A stretch of DNA of 47,356 bases from Pseudomonadota bacterium (GTDB lineage Bacteria > Pseudomonadota > Alphaproteobacteria > Reyranellales > Reyranellaceae). A program made the translations under genes and the position numbers. The notes beneath the pieces were generated by a model. That model ran no database searches, was not told where the DNA came from, and saw nothing but the letters and a program-made list of their open reading frames with translations. This document shows positions 9,280 through 17,208 of this stretch, in pieces (the stretch's first letter is position 1; each line of letters begins with the position of its first letter). The stretch spans positions 1 through 47,356 of the forward strand of contig JAFEFF010000179.1 in the NCBI GenBank assembly GCA_018240745.1, in the 5' to 3' direction.

Positions 9280-10572
9280 ATGAGGCCTGTCTCGTCCTGG
9301 GGCCGTCTGGGCGCCGAGCCTCACGACGTCGTCGAGCTCACCGACCGCACTGCGATCGCCGCCGCCGTGACGGGGCGCAGCGGCATCGCCCATGGGCTGG
9401 GCCGCAGCTACGGCGACGCCTGTCTCAATCCGAACGGGCTGCTGTGGCGCACCGCGGGCCTCGACCGCCTGATCTCGTTCGACCAGGCGACCGGCCGGCT
9501 GGTCTGCGAAGCGGGTGTCGTGCTGCGCGACATCTCGCGGCTGATGATCCCGCGCGGCTGGAATCTGGCCGTGGTGCCCGGCACGCAGTTCGTGACCGTC
9601 GGCGGCGCCATCGCCAACGACGTTCACGGCAAGAACCATCACGTGGTCGGCACCTTCGGCGAGCACGTGACCCGCCTGAAGCTGATCCGCACCAGCGGCG
9701 AGACGATCGAGTGCGGCCCCGACGAGCGGCCTGCCCTGTTCGGCGCGACGATCGGCGGCCTCGGCCTCACCGGCCTGATCACCGAGGTCGAGCTGCAGCT
9801 CCGCCCCAGCCGCGGGCCGTGGCTGGAGGTCGAGACCGTCCCGTTCTCCGGCCTGTCCGGTTTCTTCTCGCTCTCCGACGAGTCCGAGGCGGCGTGGGAG
9901 CACACCGTCTCGTGGATCGACTGCACCTCGGGCAGCGCTCTGCGCGGCCTGTTCATGCGCGCCCGACCGGCCGAAGGCCGCAGCGGTCGCCGGTGGCGCG
10001 GCCGCATGCGCCGCGTGCCGCTCACACCGCCGGTCTCGCTGGTCAACGGCCTGTCGCTCAAGCCGTTCAACGCGCTCTATTATGAGCTCGGCAAGCGCAA
10101 GACCGGCGTGCAGGTCGTGCACTACGAGCCGTTCCTGTTCCCGCTCGACTCGGTGCTCGAGTGGAACCGGCTGTACGGCCCGAAGGGCTTCTACCAGTAC
10201 CAGAGCGTGGTGCCGCGCGCCGAAGCGTTCGACGCCACGCGCGACATGCTGACGGCGATCGCCGGCGCCGGCGAAGGCTCGTTCCTCGCCGTGCTCAAGA
10301 CCTTCGCCGACCGCCCGGCCGCCGGCCTGCTGAGCTTCGCACGCGAGGGCGTGACGCTGGCGCTCGACTTCCGGACCAGCCGCGCACTCCCCGCGCTGTT
10401 CTCGCGCCTCGACGACATCGTAAGGGCCGCGGGCGGGCGTCTCTATCCGGCCAAGGACGCGCGCATGCCGCGCGACTTCTACCAGGCCGGCTATCCCAAC
10501 CTTGCCGCCTTCACGGCGCTGCGCGATCCGGGCATGAGCTCGGGCATGTCGCGCCGGCTGATGGGCTTCTAG
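9280..10572 (+). CDS. FAD-binding oxidoreductase, DprE1-like
   Basis: A 430-residue PCMH-type FAD oxidase resembling DprE1 (decaprenylphosphoryl-ribose 2-oxidase). Family signatures are SSWGR at the N-terminus, HGLGRSYGDACLN, and VGGAIANDVHGKNHH around the flavin pyrophosphate. The C-terminal half has the ALDF and RLYPAKDARM substrate-domain segments. In actinobacteria DprE1 oxidises the 2-hydroxyl of polyprenylphosphoryl-ribose on the way to D-arabinose donors. A DprE2-like SDR follows 11 bp later, which strongly supports this pairing. Several starts are possible (TTG 9229, ATG 9241, 9259, 9280); none has a clear ribosome site, and 9280 is chosen because homologues begin shortly before the WGR motif. 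Confidence 0.85.
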   Translation: MRPVSSWGRLGAEPHDVVELTDRTAIAAAVTGRSGIAHGLGRSYGDACLNPNGLLWRTAGLDRLISFDQATGRLVCEAGVVLRDISRLMIPRGWNLAVVPGTQFVTVGGAIANDVHGKNHHVVGTFGEHVTRLKLIRTSGETIECGPDERPALFGATIGGLGLTGLITEVELQLRPSRGPWLEVETVPFSGLSGFFSLSDESEAAWEHTVSWIDCTSGSALRGLFMRARPAEGRSGRRWRGRMRRVPLTPPVSLVNGLSLKPFNALYYELGKRKTGVQVVHYEPFLFPLDSVLEWNRLYGPKGFYQYQSVVPRAEAFDATRDMLTAIAGAGEGSFLAVLKTFADRPAAGLLSFAREGVTLALDFRTSRALPALFSRLDDIVRAAGGRLYPAKDARMPRDFYQAGYPNLAAFTALRDPGMSSGMSRRLMGF

Positions 10573-10583
10573 AGAGGACCGCC

Positions 10584-11315
10584 ATGAAGATCGTCGTGAT
10601 CGGAGCGACCTCGGGCATTGCCGAGCACTGCTGCCGGCTCTGGGCCGTCGAGGGCGCCGACTTCGTGCTGATGGCGCGCGACACCGCCAAGCTCGAACGC
10701 ATCGCCGCCGACCTCGAGGTGCGGGGCGCACACTCGGTGACGCTGGCGAAGCCCGAGTTCCACGACCCGGCTGCGATCAAGGCGTTCGCCGACTCGACCG
10801 TCGCCCAGGGTCCGGTCGACATCGTGCTGATCGCGCACGGCTGGATGCCGCTCGACCAGCACAAGCTCGACATCGCAGCGGCCGAGCAGATCCTGCAGGT
10901 CAATGCCGTGTCGCCGGTGCTGTTCGCCGAGGCCTTCGCCGGCCCGTTCGCGGCGGCCCGGCGCGGCACGATCGCCATCATCGGGTCGGTCGCGGGCGAC
11001 GTGACGCGCCGCGCCAACTACGTCTACGGCGCCTCCAAGGCGCTGCTGACCCGCTACGCCCAGGGCCTCGACCATCGCCTGGTCGGCACCGGCGTGAAGG
11101 TGGTGCTGATCAAGCCCGGCCCGACCGACACGGCGATGACGACGCACATGAAGGAGGCCGGCAAGCGGCTCGCCTCGGCCGAGGAGGTGGCGCGCGCGAC
11201 CGTCGACGCCATCCGACGCGGCAAGGTCGAGGTCTACGTCCCGAAACTGTGGCGCTACGTCATGCTGATCGTGCGCCACATGCCGCGGCCGATCCTGAAC
11301 CGATTGCCGATCTGA
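10584..11315 (+). CDS. SDR family oxidoreductase, DprE2-like
   Basis: A 243-residue short-chain dehydrogenase. It starts directly with the NAD(P) motif VVIGATSGIAEHC, has IAHGW in place of the usual NNAG, and the catalytic serine and Y-x3-K in IIGSVAGD and YGASKALL. The C-terminal hydrophobic stretch WRYVMLIVRHMP may touch the membrane. In the DprE pathway DprE2 reduces the 2-keto intermediate to polyprenylphosphoryl-arabinose. The gene sits 11 bp after the DprE1-like gene with a GAGAGG ribosome site, so the two form an operon. Its stop codon abuts a family A palindrome, suggesting the transcript ends there. Confidence 0.84.
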   Translation: MKIVVIGATSGIAEHCCRLWAVEGADFVLMARDTAKLERIAADLEVRGAHSVTLAKPEFHDPAAIKAFADSTVAQGPVDIVLIAHGWMPLDQHKLDIAAAEQILQVNAVSPVLFAEAFAGPFAAARRGTIAIIGSVAGDVTRRANYVYGASKALLTRYAQGLDHRLVGTGVKVVLIKPGPTDTAMTTHMKEAGKRLASAEEVARATVDAIRRGKVEVYVPKLWRYVMLIVRHMPRPILNRLPI

Positions 11316-11396
11316 TCATTGGACCGCGGGCTCCTGGCCTGAGCGGAGCCGAAGGCTCCAGCCCGCTCGTGAGCGCGCAGGATGCGCGCGGTCCAC
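11316..11396. repeat. palindromic repeat, family A copy 2
   Basis: It starts immediately after the SDR stop codon with ATTGGACCGCG and ends with the same 26 bases seen at 4761-4786. The left arm has diverged from the right, so the outer GGACCGCG/CGCGGTCC pairing remains and a second inner hairpin (GGAGCCGAAGGCTCC, 11345-11359) is present. It lies between two convergent genes, a good place for a bidirectional terminator. Confidence 0.8.
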
Positions 11397-11403
11397 GGAA
11401 CAC

Positions 11404-12636
11404 CTACGCCTGCTTCGCTGCGGCTTCCTTCTCGGCCATCTTGGCCTTGAGCTGCTCCGGCGTGAGCCGGACGATGTGCTCGTTCTGGTGGCTGTAGATG
11501 TCGTACTTCTGGACGTCGAGATCCTCGAGCACGATCTCGCGCTTCAGCACCTTGTCCTTCCATGCCGCATGCTCGGCTTCGGCGGCATGGAACTCGGGCA
11601 TCACTTCCTTCGCGAACAGCTCGAGCGAATCGCAGATGTCCCGGTGACTGGTCTTGCCGGCCTGGTTGAGCAGGATGACCTGGTCGACGCGGCTTTGGTG
11701 GAACTGGCGCAGCTTCCGGCGGATCGTCTCGGGCGAGCCGATCAGCCCCGACTCCAGCGCCTTCTTCTCCTCCGGTCCGCCCTTCCAGCTCTGGTATTCC
11801 TTCCAGAGATCGGACGTGCCCGGCGCGTCGACGCCTTTGCGGCCGTAGTAGCTCAGCGCGAAGATGAAGAACGTCCAGCCGGCGGCCTTCGCCTGCGCCT
11901 CCTCGTCGGTCGGGGCGCACATGAAGCCCGACACCATCGCCACGTTGGGATTGCTCGGATAGTCGGCAAGCTTCTGCGAATTGTTCAGCAGGTTGTTGTA
12001 GTACTTGTGCACCCAGGCGCGCGCCGCCTCGGGCGTGACGAAGGTGAAGCCCAGCGCGCCCATGCCCCATTCGCCGGCCTTGCCGATGGTCTGGATGTTG
12101 GAGCACGCGACCCACAGCGGCGGATGCGGCTTCTGCAATGGCTTGGGGATCACGTTGCGCGCCTCGAAGTCGTAATACTGGCCGTGGAACTCCCAGCTCT
12201 CGCGGGTGAACATCGGAACGATCGCCTTGACCGCCTCCTCCCAGCGCTCGCGCTTGTCGCGCACGCGGATGTTGAAGGGATGGAGCTCGGCCGGGCCCGC
12301 GGCCTCGCCCATGCCGAGATCGACGCGGCCGCCCGACAGCAGATCGAGCGTCGAGATGCGCTCGGCGACGCGGTGCGGCTGGTTGGTCGTGAGCTGGACC
12401 ACGCCATGGCCGAGCCGGATGCGCCTGGTGCGCTGGCTGGCGGCGCCGAGGAAGACCTCGGGCGCCGAGGAGTGCGAGTACTCCTCGAGGAAGTGGTGCT
12501 CGACCTCCCAGGCGTAGTCGTAACCCAGCCTGTCGGCGAGCTCGATCTGGGCAAGCGAGTCCTGCAGAAGCTGGTACTCGCTCTTCGGGCCCCACGGACG
12601 GGGCAACTGGTGCTCGTAGAAGATGCCGAACTTCAT
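11404..12636 (-). CDS. LLM-class flavin-dependent oxidoreductase
   Basis: A 410-residue bacterial-luciferase-like flavin enzyme. The TIM-barrel family pattern is clear: MKFGIFYEHQLP start, DRLGYDYAWEVEHHFLEE, RIRLGHGVVQLTTNQPHRVAER and LDLLSGGRVDLGMGE. These enzymes use reduced FMN from a separate reductase to oxygenate or dehydrogenate substrates. The C-terminus ends in a Lys/Ala-rich helix. It is coupled to the upstream alpha/beta hydrolase: that gene's TGA (12639-12641) overlaps a GTG at 12642 and precedes this ATG by 2 bp. The ATG at 12636 is preferred because it gives the family's usual MKFG start, with an AAGG ribosome site. Together the pair looks like a small catabolic unit; the substrate is unknown. 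Confidence 0.88.
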   Translation of the reverse strand: MKFGIFYEHQLPRPWGPKSEYQLLQDSLAQIELADRLGYDYAWEVEHHFLEEYSHSSAPEVFLGAASQRTRRIRLGHGVVQLTTNQPHRVAERISTLDLLSGGRVDLGMGEAAGPAELHPFNIRVRDKRERWEEAVKAIVPMFTRESWEFHGQYYDFEARNVIPKPLQKPHPPLWVACSNIQTIGKAGEWGMGALGFTFVTPEAARAWVHKYYNNLLNNSQKLADYPSNPNVAMVSGFMCAPTDEEAQAKAAGWTFFIFALSYYGRKGVDAPGTSDLWKEYQSWKGGPEEKKALESGLIGSPETIRRKLRQFHQSRVDQVILLNQAGKTSHRDICDSLELFAKEVMPEFHAAEAEHAAWKDKVLKREIVLEDLDVQKYDIYSHQNEHIVRLTPEQLKAKMAEKEAAAKQA

Positions 12637-12638
12637 GG

Positions 12639-13523
12639 TCACTTGCCTTTGCAGAAGGACGCCACCCGATCGACGATTCGCGGCACGAGCTGCGGCGGGA
12701 AGTCATGGCCCCAGCCGGCGGTGGTCTCGATCTCCGCACCCGGCACCAGGCGGGCGACATCGCGGCCACACTCGACCGGCAGCAGTGGATCCTCCTCGCC
12801 GTGGATGACGAGGGTCGGCGCCTTGATGGTCTTCAGCAGATCGACGCGGTCGCCCGAGGCGATCACCGACACGTACTGCCGGCCGACCCCCTCGGGATAC
12901 CAGCGCCGGTCGACGTTCTTCTCGACGAAGGCGCGCAGCTCGGGCTCGGGCGTGGGATAGCCCGGGCTGCCGATGATCTGCCGCAGCTTCATGCCGTGCC
13001 GCACCCGCGCCTCGCGGGTGTCGTTCTCGGGCCCCGAGCCCAGCATGGCGAGCGCCTCGGGCTTGCCCTGCGGCAGGCCGTGCCGGCCCGAGGTCGAGTA
13101 GATCGACACCATCGAGCGCGTGCGTTCCGGATACCTGCCCGCCACGATCTGCACGATCATGCCGCCCATCGAGGCGCCGACCATGTGCGCCTTGTCGACG
13201 CCGAGCGCATCGAGCAGGCCGACCGCGTCGGCGGCCATGTCGTTCAGGTGATAGGGCGCGTCGACCTTCTCGCCCTTCATCGCCGCCTGAAGCGCGGCGG
13301 GAATGTTCGCCGGCCCCCACGTGCCGAAGTCGGTCGAGAGTCCGACGTCGCGGTTGTCGAAGCGGATGACATGGAAGCCGCGCGCAGCCAGGCCCCCGAC
13401 CAGAGAGTCCGGCCAGATGGTGAGTTGCGCGCCCAGGCCCATGACCAGCAGCAGCGCGGGGTCGCCCTTGTTGCCGGCGGTCTCGTACTCGATCTCGATG
13501 CCGTTCGCCTTGACCCTGGCCAC
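12639..13523 (-). CDS. alpha/beta hydrolase
   Basis: A 294-residue alpha/beta hydrolase with the nucleophile elbow GASMGG (S118), an acid in GEEDPLLPVE and the catalytic histidine in GWGHDFP near the C-terminus. The oxyanion region is VMGLGAQLTIWP. The fold and length match esterases or C-C bond hydrolases such as the aclacinomycin methylesterase-like group. It is upstream of and coupled to the luciferase-like oxidoreductase, consistent with oxygenation followed by ester or lactone hydrolysis, which is inference. The ATG at 13523 gives a short N-terminus before the first beta strand, as usual. Confidence 0.87.
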   Translation of the reverse strand: MARVKANGIEIEYETAGNKGDPALLLVMGLGAQLTIWPDSLVGGLAARGFHVIRFDNRDVGLSTDFGTWGPANIPAALQAAMKGEKVDAPYHLNDMAADAVGLLDALGVDKAHMVGASMGGMIVQIVAGRYPERTRSMVSIYSTSGRHGLPQGKPEALAMLGSGPENDTREARVRHGMKLRQIIGSPGYPTPEPELRAFVEKNVDRRWYPEGVGRQYVSVIASGDRVDLLKTIKAPTLVIHGEEDPLLPVECGRDVARLVPGAEIETTAGWGHDFPPQLVPRIVDRVASFCKGK

Positions 13524-13610
13524 GTGTCCTCCGTCCGATCCAGTTCATCGCCCCGAGCGGGCCGCCAGCACTTCTGCCAGCCACGACTTGTCGCTGCGTG
13601 TCGACATCGC

Positions 13611-14258
13611 TCAGTACCGTCCGCGCCGAGCGCTCGACCACAGGACCAGAGGTTTCTGCCACGGCAACCAGTGCCGGTCGAGCAGCCGTGCCGGCAGCAG
13701 GATCGGCAGCGCCGCCGGATCGACCGCAGTCCGATGGGTGCGCGCCTCGGCCAGGAGAGCCGCACGCTCGGGTCCTTCGCCCATCAGCCACGCCGCGCCG
13801 ACGGCATGCGCCGCCCGCCGCGTCGGCTCGTCCGTGACGCCCAGCACCGCGAGTTGCAGATCGGCCAGGGCACTGCCCGCGGCCACGACATCGAGTGCGC
13901 CTTCGATCTCCTCCTCGCGCGCGTCGATCAGGTCGAGCATGCGCTGTTGTGGCAGCCCATGACGCCGGACGATTTCGCTGAGCGATTCCACGATCGGCTG
14001 GGCACGCGGCATGACCTCGCCCGCGGCCTCCGCCACCGCCTCACGCCACCATTCGAGACGGATGCGTGCAAGCACCGGTTCGCGCGTGACGGTACGGGTC
14101 CGCGCCAGCTCGTGATCGAAGGCAAGCAGGGTCAACAACCCACGGCGTTGCGGCTCGGGGGCGAACAGCCCGGTCAGGAAGCGGTCGCGATCCGCCGTCC
14201 GGACCTCGTCGAGGACGTAGCGGTGAGCCGCTTCGGAGGCACGAAAGCCGGGAACCAT
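13611..14258 (-). CDS. squalene/phytoene synthase family protein (NDUFAF6-like)
   Basis: A 215-residue member of the squalene/phytoene synthase fold, shorter than true synthases (about 280-300). ELARTRTVTREPVLARIRLEWWREAV matches the family core that is also shared with the mitochondrial complex I assembly factor NDUFAF6. The first Asp-rich prenyl-diphosphate motif is not visible, and LIDAREEEIE stands where the second aligned region would be. So prenyl transfer is doubtful and an assembly role is more likely. The ATG at 14258 has an AGGAAAG ribosome site. In many alphaproteobacteria, as I recall, a gene of this type follows the Mth938 gene after secF; here two other genes lie between them. 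Confidence 0.75.
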   Translation of the reverse strand: MVPGFRASEAAHRYVLDEVRTADRDRFLTGLFAPEPQRRGLLTLLAFDHELARTRTVTREPVLARIRLEWWREAVAEAAGEVMPRAQPIVESLSEIVRRHGLPQQRMLDLIDAREEEIEGALDVVAAGSALADLQLAVLGVTDEPTRRAAHAVGAAWLMGEGPERAALLAEARTHRTAVDPAALPILLPARLLDRHWLPWQKPLVLWSSARRGRY

Positions 14259-14276
14259 GGAACTTTCCTGCGGCGG

Positions 14277-14305
14277 TTGAACGCAGGCACCGTGCGTATT
14301 ACAAT
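14277..14305 (+). promoter_or_regulatory. candidate sigma-70 promoter for the PuuD-like gene
   Basis: TTGAAC (14277-14282), a 17-bp spacer and TACAAT (14300-14305) form a good vegetative promoter. Transcription would start near 14312, giving a leader of about 42 bases to the ATG at 14354. It lies in the divergent gap with the squalene/phytoene synthase-like gene. Confidence 0.6.
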
Positions 14306-14353
14306 AGGTTGATGGGATGTCTATATCCCGCAACAAGATAGGGGAACTGAAGC

Positions 14354-14947
14354 ATGGGTGCCATTTTCACATCACCCAGGAATACCGTCATAGCCGGCGT
14401 CGTCTTGCTCATCATCATCATCGCCGTCCTGCACACGACGGGCGTGAAGATGTTCGGCCTCGACCACAATTGGAGCCTGCTGGCGATGCGGTGGCTCCAT
14501 ATCGTCTCGGGAGTCATGTGGATCGGCCTGCTCTGGTACCTCAACTTCGTGCAAGTGCCGAGCATGCCGAGCATTCCGGCCGAGAATCGCGGCGCAATCA
14601 CCAAGGTGATCGCGCCGAACGTGCTGTTCTACTTCCGTTACGGCGCGCTGGCGACGGTGATCACCGGCCTGCTGCTCGCCGCGATGAACCCCGGCAATTA
14701 CCTCGTCAACGCGCTCATGCTCGCGCCGTCGCACCGCGGCATCGGCATCGGCATGTGGATGGCATTGATCATGGCCTTCAACGTCTGGTTCATCATCTGG
14801 CCGAACCAGAAGAAGATCCTCGGTCTGGTGCCGGCGACCGACGAACAGAAGGCGGCGGCCGCCAAGCCCGCTCTCTATGCCAGCCGCTTCAACACCATGT
14901 TCTCGATCGGCATGCTCTACTGCATGGCCGTGCAGAGCCACGGCTGA
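14354..14947 (+). CDS. PuuD-like urate hydroxylase membrane domain protein
   Basis: A 197-residue integral membrane protein matching the N-terminal membrane region of the cytochrome-type urate oxidase PuuD (Urate_ox_N). Visible features are a first membrane helix (VIAGVVLLIIIIAVL), RWLHIVSGVMWIGLLWYLNFVQVPSMPSI with a candidate haem-ligand histidine, FRYGALATVITGLLLA and FNVWFIIWPNQKKILG. Full PuuD is about twice as long and has a C-terminal cytochrome c domain with CxxCH; neither is present. The gene is monocistronic, with its own promoter and a hairpin terminator. No purine-catabolic gene lies nearby, so urate as substrate is uncertain; it may be a cytochrome-b-like redox protein. Confidence 0.8.
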   Translation: MGAIFTSPRNTVIAGVVLLIIIIAVLHTTGVKMFGLDHNWSLLAMRWLHIVSGVMWIGLLWYLNFVQVPSMPSIPAENRGAITKVIAPNVLFYFRYGALATVITGLLLAAMNPGNYLVNALMLAPSHRGIGIGMWMALIMAFNVWFIIWPNQKKILGLVPATDEQKAAAAKPALYASRFNTMFSIGMLYCMAVQSHG

Positions 14948-14970
14948 TCGTCCGGACCCGAACCTGCGAC

Positions 14971-14992
14971 ACGGGGCTCCAGGGGGCCCCGT
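14971..14992. terminator. rho-independent terminator (possibly bidirectional)
   Basis: ACGGGGC (14971-14977) pairs perfectly with GCCCCGT (14986-14992) around an 8-base loop and is followed by CTTGTT. It sits between the convergent PuuD-like and LysE genes, 24 bases after the first and 5 before the end of the second. Confidence 0.65.
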
Positions 14993-14997
14993 CTTGT

Positions 14998-15615
14998 TCA
15001 TGAAGAGCGCCGCGCCATCGCGAGGCCGAGGCCGGCGCCGACCAGCAGGCCGCCGCTGACGCGATTGCGCAGTCGCGTGTGCGCGACCATCAGCATACGC
15101 AGCCGGCCGGCAAGGATCGCCCAGCCGCTGTCGCATACGATCGCCACGGCGAGGAACGTCACCGCCAGCAGCAGGAGCTGGCGGCCCGCATCCGCACCGG
15201 GCGTGATGAACTGCGGGAAGAAGGCGCCGTAGAACAGCAGGGTCTTGGGGTTCGTGAGACCGACCAGGAAGCCGCGCGCGAAGACCAATCGCGCCGAGCG
15301 GGCCTGCGGCTCGGTGCGCGCGAGATCGATCACCGGCGCGCGCCAAGCGGCGATCCCCAGATAAACGAGATACGCAACGCCCGCCCAGCGCAGCCAATCG
15401 AAGCTCTCGGCGAGGACGCCGAGCACCGCGGTCGCCCCGATCACCGTGAGCGCCAGATGCACCACGACGGCGCTGCTGGTGGCCGCGACCGTCAGCAGGC
15501 CGAAGCGCGTGCCGTGCGCCACGCTGTTGGCGACGATCAGCGCGACATTGGGGCCGGGGATCGCCATCAGGATCGCCACGGCGACGATGAACGCAAGATA
15601 GAGCTCGATCGACAT
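14998..15615 (-). CDS. LysE/RhtB family exporter
   Basis: A 205-residue inner-membrane protein of the LysE/RhtB amino-acid efflux family. The family motif AIPGPNVALIVANS follows the first helix, GVAYLVYLGIAAWRA is the conserved third-helix region and RGFLVGLTNPKTLLFYGAFFPQF is the central signature. About five or six membrane spans are expected. It begins 11 bp after the Mth938 gene on the same strand and so is probably the last gene of the yajC-secD-secF-Mth938 transcript. Substrate unknown. The start at 15615 gives the normal family N-terminus. Confidence 0.88.
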   Translation of the reverse strand: MSIELYLAFIVAVAILMAIPGPNVALIVANSVAHGTRFGLLTVAATSSAVVVHLALTVIGATAVLGVLAESFDWLRWAGVAYLVYLGIAAWRAPVIDLARTEPQARSARLVFARGFLVGLTNPKTLLFYGAFFPQFITPGADAGRQLLLLAVTFLAVAIVCDSGWAILAGRLRMLMVAHTRLRNRVSGGLLVGAGLGLAMARRSS

Positions 15616-15626
15616 CGAGCTCCATC

Positions 15627-16031
15627 CTACAGCGGGATCAACGCCGCCGCGACCCGCCGGCCCTCGGCCAGCAGCACGTTGTAGATGCGGCAGGCCGACC
15701 CGGTGTCGACCACCTCGAGCGACAGGCCGATACCCTTCAATGCGGCGCGCACGTCGAGCGGCACGAACACGGACCGGCTGCCGCAGCCCACCACCAGCAA
15801 CTCGGCCGGCGCTGCGCCGGCGCGTGCGGCCGCGACGTTGTCCGTCGACAGCTCCTCGGCGCGCTGCACCGTCCACGGCGTGGTGGCGGTCGGCGTCACC
15901 AGCACCGGCTCGCGCCAGTCGCGGTCGCTGATCTGGAAATGGCCCGGCCCATAGGTCCGGATCACCTGAACCTGCGCCGGATCCGGCGCCGGCAGGGTCT
16001 TGTCGAGCGGACCCGAGCCCGGCGGCTTCAC
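15627..16031 (-). CDS. Mth938-like domain protein (NDUFAF3-like)
   Basis: A 134-residue protein covering the Mth938/DUF498 fold. Visible elements are YGPGHFQISDRDW, a VLVTPTATTPW strand, LLVVGCGSRSVFV and EVVDTGSACRIYNVLLAEGRRVAAALIPL, close to the family consensus. The mitochondrial homologue NDUFAF3 is a complex I assembly factor; the bacterial role is not settled. It starts with GTG overlapping the secF stop (GTGA at 16028-16031), so it is translationally coupled to secF. The link to Sec translocation may reflect a role in membrane protein assembly. Confidence 0.86.
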   Translation of the reverse strand: MKPPGSGPLDKTLPAPDPAQVQVIRTYGPGHFQISDRDWREPVLVTPTATTPWTVQRAEELSTDNVAAARAGAAPAELLVVGCGSRSVFVPLDVRAALKGIGLSLEVVDTGSACRIYNVLLAEGRRVAAALIPL

Positions 16032-17206
16032 GCCTTCGCCTTGGCTTCGTCGTCCTTGCCGACGCGAAGCTGCTCGGGGCGAAGCTTCATGTAGACCAGG
16101 CACGCCGAGGCGATCCAGATCGACGAATAGGTGCCGACGATCACGCCCCACAGCATGGCGATCGAGAAGCTGTAGAGCACCGGCCCGCCGAACAGCACCA
16201 GCGCCAGCACCGCGACGAACACGGTGCCCGCGGTCATGATGGTGCGGGCGAGCGTCTCGTTGATGCTGAAGTTGAGCAGCTCGATCAGGCCCATCTTCTT
16301 GTAGCGCCGCATGTTCTCGCGCACGCGGTCGAAGATCACGACCGTGTCGTTGACCGAGTAGCCGGCGATGGTCAGCAGCGCCGCGAGGGCGGTCAGGCTG
16401 AAGTCGAGATGGAACAGCACGAAGATGCCGACCGTCGACAGCACGTCGTGCAGCAGCGCGATCAGGGCGCCGACGCCGAACTGCCATTCGAAGCGGAACC
16501 AGACGTAGACCGCGATCGCGCCGAGCGTGGCGACCACCGCCCAGATGCCCGAATGCATCAGCTCCTCGCCGACCTTGGGGCCGACCGATTCGGTGCTGCG
16601 AATCTCGTACTGGTTCTTGATCGAGTCCTCGACCACCTTGATCGCGACCTGCTGGCACCATTCGGCGCGCTGCTCGAGGCTCATGTCGATGCGCGCCGTG
16701 TTGGAATTGGCGCGCGGGACCTGCCGCTCCTGGAGGGTCAGGCCGACCTGGCTCACCGCGTCGCGCCAGCCGACGGCGTCGAGCGTGTTGGGCGCCGTGA
16801 AGTCGACGTCGCCCGTCTTGGCCGGGCCGGGCTTCACCGACCAGCCGTTGCCGGCGCGCCGCTTCATGACGGCATCGGCGTGGGCGACGCACTCGGCGTT
16901 GCCCTCCTGGCGCTGCACGCGGACAAGCGCGGTGCTCTTGTCGCCGAACTCCTGCAGCGTGACCTCGCCGACGCCCAGGTTGCCGAGCTCGGTGCGCAGG
17001 TTGTCGAGCTGGACCTGGCCCTGCTTGGCGCGGACCTGGATGGCGATGCCGCCCTCGAAATCGATGCCGAAGTTGAGGCCGAACACGAACACGCCGACCA
17101 GCGCCGCGAGGTTGATCACGCTCGACAGGACGAGCGCGATCCTGCGCTTGCCGAGGAAGTCGAAGCTGGTCCGTTTCCGGATGAGATGATGCGGTTTCCA
17201 GAGCAT
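16028..17206 (-). CDS. secF: protein translocase subunit SecF
   Basis: SecF, inner-membrane partner of SecD, uses the proton gradient to complete preprotein export. At 392 residues it is longer than E. coli SecF (323). The N-terminal helix is followed by NFGIDFEGG; the membrane domain has SVNDTVVIFDRVREN and RTIMTAGTVFVAVLAL. The extra length lies in the periplasmic domain, about residues 100-190, where two cysteines (C106, C184) could form a disulfide; GPKVGEEL then rejoins the normal pattern. It starts 2 bp after secD and overlaps the Mth938 gene. Confidence 0.95.
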   Translation of the reverse strand: MLWKPHHLIRKRTSFDFLGKRRIALVLSSVINLAALVGVFVFGLNFGIDFEGGIAIQVRAKQGQVQLDNLRTELGNLGVGEVTLQEFGDKSTALVRVQRQEGNAECVAHADAVMKRRAGNGWSVKPGPAKTGDVDFTAPNTLDAVGWRDAVSQVGLTLQERQVPRANSNTARIDMSLEQRAEWCQQVAIKVVEDSIKNQYEIRSTESVGPKVGEELMHSGIWAVVATLGAIAVYVWFRFEWQFGVGALIALLHDVLSTVGIFVLFHLDFSLTALAALLTIAGYSVNDTVVIFDRVRENMRRYKKMGLIELLNFSINETLARTIMTAGTVFVAVLALVLFGGPVLYSFSIAMLWGVIVGTYSSIWIASACLVYMKLRPEQLRVGKDDEAKAKA

Positions 17207-17208
17207 GG

